Assembly: GCA_026386955.1 (NCBI GenBank)
Contig: JAPLMQ010000313.1
Span: 1-64,000 of the forward strand
From: Planctomycetota bacterium
GTDB taxonomy: Bacteria > Planctomycetota > Phycisphaerae > Phycisphaerales > Phycisphaeraceae
Direction of reading: 5' to 3'
DNA length: 64,000 nucleotides
Position numbers and translations under genes: made by a program. Shown piece by piece: positions 62,251 to 64,000 of the stretch. The first letter of the stretch is position 1; each line of letters begins with the position of its first letter. The notes under the pieces are model-generated. The model searched no databases, was not told where the DNA came from, and saw only the letters and a list, made by a program, of their open reading frames with translations.

Positions 62251-62511
62251 TCACTTCTTGAAGTAGGCCGCGTTGGTCTCGACGTACGAGGCCCATTCCG
62301 AGGGCAGGTCCTCCTCGGGGAAGATCGCCTTCACGGGGCACTCGTCGACGCACAGCCCGCAGTCGATGCAGGGGTCGGGGTCGATGTAGAGCTGCTTGAC
62401 CGTCGCGAACTCCGCCTCCTCCTTCGTCGGATGGATGCAGTCGACGGGGCAGTTCACCACGCAGGCGGTGTCCTTGGTTCCGATGCAGGGCTCGGCGATG
62501 ACATAGGCCAT
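62251..62511 (-). CDS. 7Fe-type ferredoxin, middle copy
   Basis: An 86-aa ferredoxin, nearly identical in length and layout to its neighbours: CIGTKDTACVVNCPVDCIHPTK, then CIDCGLCVDECPVKAIFPEEDLPSEW. Cluster motifs are intact and FdxA-like. The longer frame upstream is Arg-rich noncoding sequence. The spacers on both sides share a GTCATGGCACGGGGCCGGAAT-type stretch with each other, evidence of tandem segmental duplication. Confidence 0.9.
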   Translation of the reverse strand: MAYVIAEPCIGTKDTACVVNCPVDCIHPTKEEAEFATVKQLYIDPDPCIDCGLCVDECPVKAIFPEEDLPSEWASYVETNAAYFKK

Positions 62512-62667
62512 GACGCGACTCCTGGCTGAGGTGTTTCGGATCAAGTCCGATGCACGCGATCGCCGCGGGCGCAGGCTCCGCCGAGGGCGGGGCAGGCGTC
62601 TGCGGGATCGATTCAGCGGTCGTGGCACGGGGCCGGAATATCGGTCAAGGCGCCGCCGCTCGCGGGC

Positions 62668-62928
62668 TCACTTCTTGAAGTGGGCCGCGTTGGTCTCGAC
62701 GTACGAGGCCCACTCCGACGGCAGGTCCTCCTCGGGGAAGATCGCCTTCACGGGGCACTCGTCGACGCACAACCCGCAGTCGATGCAGGTGTCGGGATCG
62801 ATGTAGAGCTGCTTGGCGGTCGCGAACTCGGCCTCGTCCTTGGTGGGATGGATGCAGTCCACGGGGCAGACGGCGACGCAAGCGGTGTCCTTCGTTCCGA
62901 CACACGGCTCGGCGATGATGTGGGCCAT
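62668..62928 (-). CDS. 7Fe-type ferredoxin, promoter-proximal copy
   Basis: An 86-aa ferredoxin: CVGTKDTACVAVCPVDC (C9, C17, C21, C25) and CIDCGLCVDECP (C48, C51, C54, C58). Such proteins shuttle electrons at low potential. It is the first of three tandem genes and has a good promoter upstream on the minus strand. AAGGAATC precedes ATG 62928. Confidence 0.92.
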   Translation of the reverse strand: MAHIIAEPCVGTKDTACVAVCPVDCIHPTKDEAEFATAKQLYIDPDTCIDCGLCVDECPVKAIFPEEDLPSEWASYVETNAAHFKK

Positions 62929-62966
62929 GACGCGATTCCTTGGCGAGAAACAATCGAACCGTCAGC

Positions 62967-62994
62967 AGTATAGGGGAACGCCCGGAGGGCTCAA
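62967..62994 (-). promoter_or_regulatory. sigma-70-type promoter of the ferredoxin cluster
   Basis: On the minus strand TTGAGC (62994-62989) and TATACT (62972-62967) are separated by 16 bases, about 39 bases before the first ferredoxin ATG. Both hexamers are close to consensus. Confidence 0.6.
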
Positions 62995-63045
62995 GTCGAA
63001 GGGTTGTCGGGCTGGGGCGACAATGCCAGCGGGGGATTCGGACCG

Positions 63046-63054
63046 TGTTAGAAT
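63046..63054 (+). promoter_or_regulatory. extended -10 for the methyltransferase gene
   Basis: TGT-TAGAAT ends ten bases before ATG 63064, again implying a start of transcription at or near the start codon. Confidence 0.45.
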
Positions 63055-63063
63055 CCCCCCCGC

Positions 63064-64000
63064 ATGACCAAGCCCGCCCCCACGCTCCCGCTCCAGCGCG
63101 TCGCCGTCGGCGATTGCCTCGACCTCATGGCCAACTGGCCCGAGGGGAGCGTCGACCTGATCTTCGCCGACCCGCCCTACAACATCGGCTACAAGTACGA
63201 CCAATACGAGGATTCCCAGGACGACAACGCCTACATCGCCTGGACCGAGAAATGGGTCCGCGCCTGCGCCCGCCTGCTCAAGCCCACCGGCAGCTTCTAT
63301 CTCCTCATCGGCGATGAATACGCCGCCGAAACGCGCCTGATGTTCAAGGCCCTCGAGCGCGAGCGCAAGCTGGTCTTCCGCAACTGGATCATCTGGCACT
63401 ACACCTTCGGGCAGAACTGCAAGATCAAGTTCAACCGCTCGCACGCCCACCTGTTCTACGCCGTGGGCCCCGGCGCCTTCGGGAAGATCAACGTGCAGGA
63501 CCCGCCGTTCGTCTTCAACCGGCTCGACGTCGCCGTGCCCAGCGCCCGGCAGACGACCTACAACGACCAACGGGCCAACCCCACGGGCAAGCTGCCCGAC
63601 GACACGTGGTACCTCCGCCCGCAGTCGGCCGAGGGCGACTACTTCAGGCCCGGCGAGGACACGTGGTACCACTCGCGCCTCTGCGGGACCTTCAAGGAGC
63701 GGCAGGGCTGGCACCCGTGCCAACTGCCCGAGTCGCTGCTCGAGCGGATCATCAAGCTCTCGAGCAACCCTGGGCAGGTGGTCTTCGACCCCTTCACCGG
63801 CAGCGGGACGACGCTCGCCGTCGCAGGCCGATTGGGCCGGCAGTGGGTGGGCACCGAGATGAGCGAGGAATACGCCGCGAAGGCGCAGGAGCGCGTCCTG
63901 CACGCGCAGGAGACGGGGACCGCCAAGACCACGACCTACGCCCAGAAGGGGATCACGCGCGGGCAGCCGAAGAAGAAGGCCGAGCCGAGGCGCTCGCCGA
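63064..64000 (+). CDS. DNA adenine/cytosine-N4 methyltransferase, truncated by the window edge
   Basis: At least 312 codons, with no stop before the end of the window. GDCLDLMANWPEGSVDLIFADPPYNIGYKY holds the catalytic DPPY (36-39). FDPFTGSGTTLAVAGRLGRQWVGTEM (from about 241) is the SAM-binding motif I. The order catalytic motif then SAM motif marks a beta-class N6-adenine or N4-cytosine methyltransferase. The C-terminus becomes Lys/Arg-rich. No restriction endonuclease is visible on this side, so it may be an orphan epigenetic regulator or the start of a restriction system. Confidence 0.88.
   Translation, partial: MTKPAPTLPLQRVAVGDCLDLMANWPEGSVDLIFADPPYNIGYKYDQYEDSQDDNAYIAWTEKWVRACARLLKPTGSFYLLIGDEYAAETRLMFKALERERKLVFRNWIIWHYTFGQNCKIKFNRSHAHLFYAVGPGAFGKINVQDPPFVFNRLDVAVPSARQTTYNDQRANPTGKLPDDTWYLRPQSAEGDYFRPGEDTWYHSRLCGTFKERQGWHPCQLPESLLERIIKLSSNPGQVVFDPFTGSGTTLAVAGRLGRQWVGTEMSEEYAAKAQERVLHAQETGTAKTTTYAQKGITRGQPKKKAEPRRSP

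Overview
The window is high-GC bacterial chromosome that reads as Planctomycetota, most likely class Phycisphaerae. The lineage is inferred from several traits: two H-x(9-10)-DG prepilin-like proteins, two proteins with PEP-CTERM tails, several heparinase II/III-like and Gfo/Idh/MocA genes, BNR-propeller proteins, and few clear Shine-Dalgarno sites. No rRNA, tRNA, CRISPR array, phage or canonical insertion sequence was recognised.

Layout. 1-5.2 kb: a heparinase-like protein, a small Cys-rich exported protein, a prepilin-like protein and a BNR propeller with a CxCC motif. 5.4-9.5 kb: dnaE. 9.5-16 kb: a BNR-4 protein, a lipoprotein, a Gfo/Idh oxidoreductase, a palindromic MITE-like element, a second heparinase-like gene and an exported MBL-fold hydrolase. 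16.4-18.7 kb: a well-formed cobalamin riboswitch followed by two PEP-CTERM surface proteins, the second of the DUF4465 type, closed by a terminator; this is the most interesting locus. 18.8-25.7 kb: another prepilin-like protein, a BFD-like [2Fe-2S] protein, a lower-GC hypothetical gene, trxB, a transglutaminase-like protein, an SGNH hydrolase and a double-domain U32 protein.

25.9-32.2 kb is a type IV pilus/type II secretion cluster (PilT, PilC and three minor-pilin-like proteins, one with EF-hand-like calcium loops). 32.4-48.1 kb is a surface-polysaccharide region: a large unknown exported protein, a Wzy-like polymerase, three glycosyltransferases, an acyltransferase, two paralogous exported proteins of unknown family with a glycosidase-like D-x-Y-L-D segment, and a GDP-mannose 3,5-epimerase-like enzyme.

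48.3-55.2 kb holds housekeeping and stress genes: SprT-like, YqgE/AlgH, argG, an HDOD protein, and OsmC divergent from a TetR regulator with an inverted repeat between them. 55.4-61.8 kb looks like a polyuronide or sugar-acid catabolic block: Gfo/Idh, RraA-like, amidohydrolase_2, heparinase-like and a convergent D-2-hydroxyacid dehydrogenase. 61.8-62.9 kb has three tandem 7Fe-type ferredoxin genes made by segmental duplication. The window ends inside a DNA methyltransferase gene.

Together the genes suggest a heterotroph that builds its own exopolysaccharide and pili, breaks down acidic polysaccharides, and mounts a vitamin-B12-responsive surface display. Function calls come from reading motifs by eye; no database search was run.
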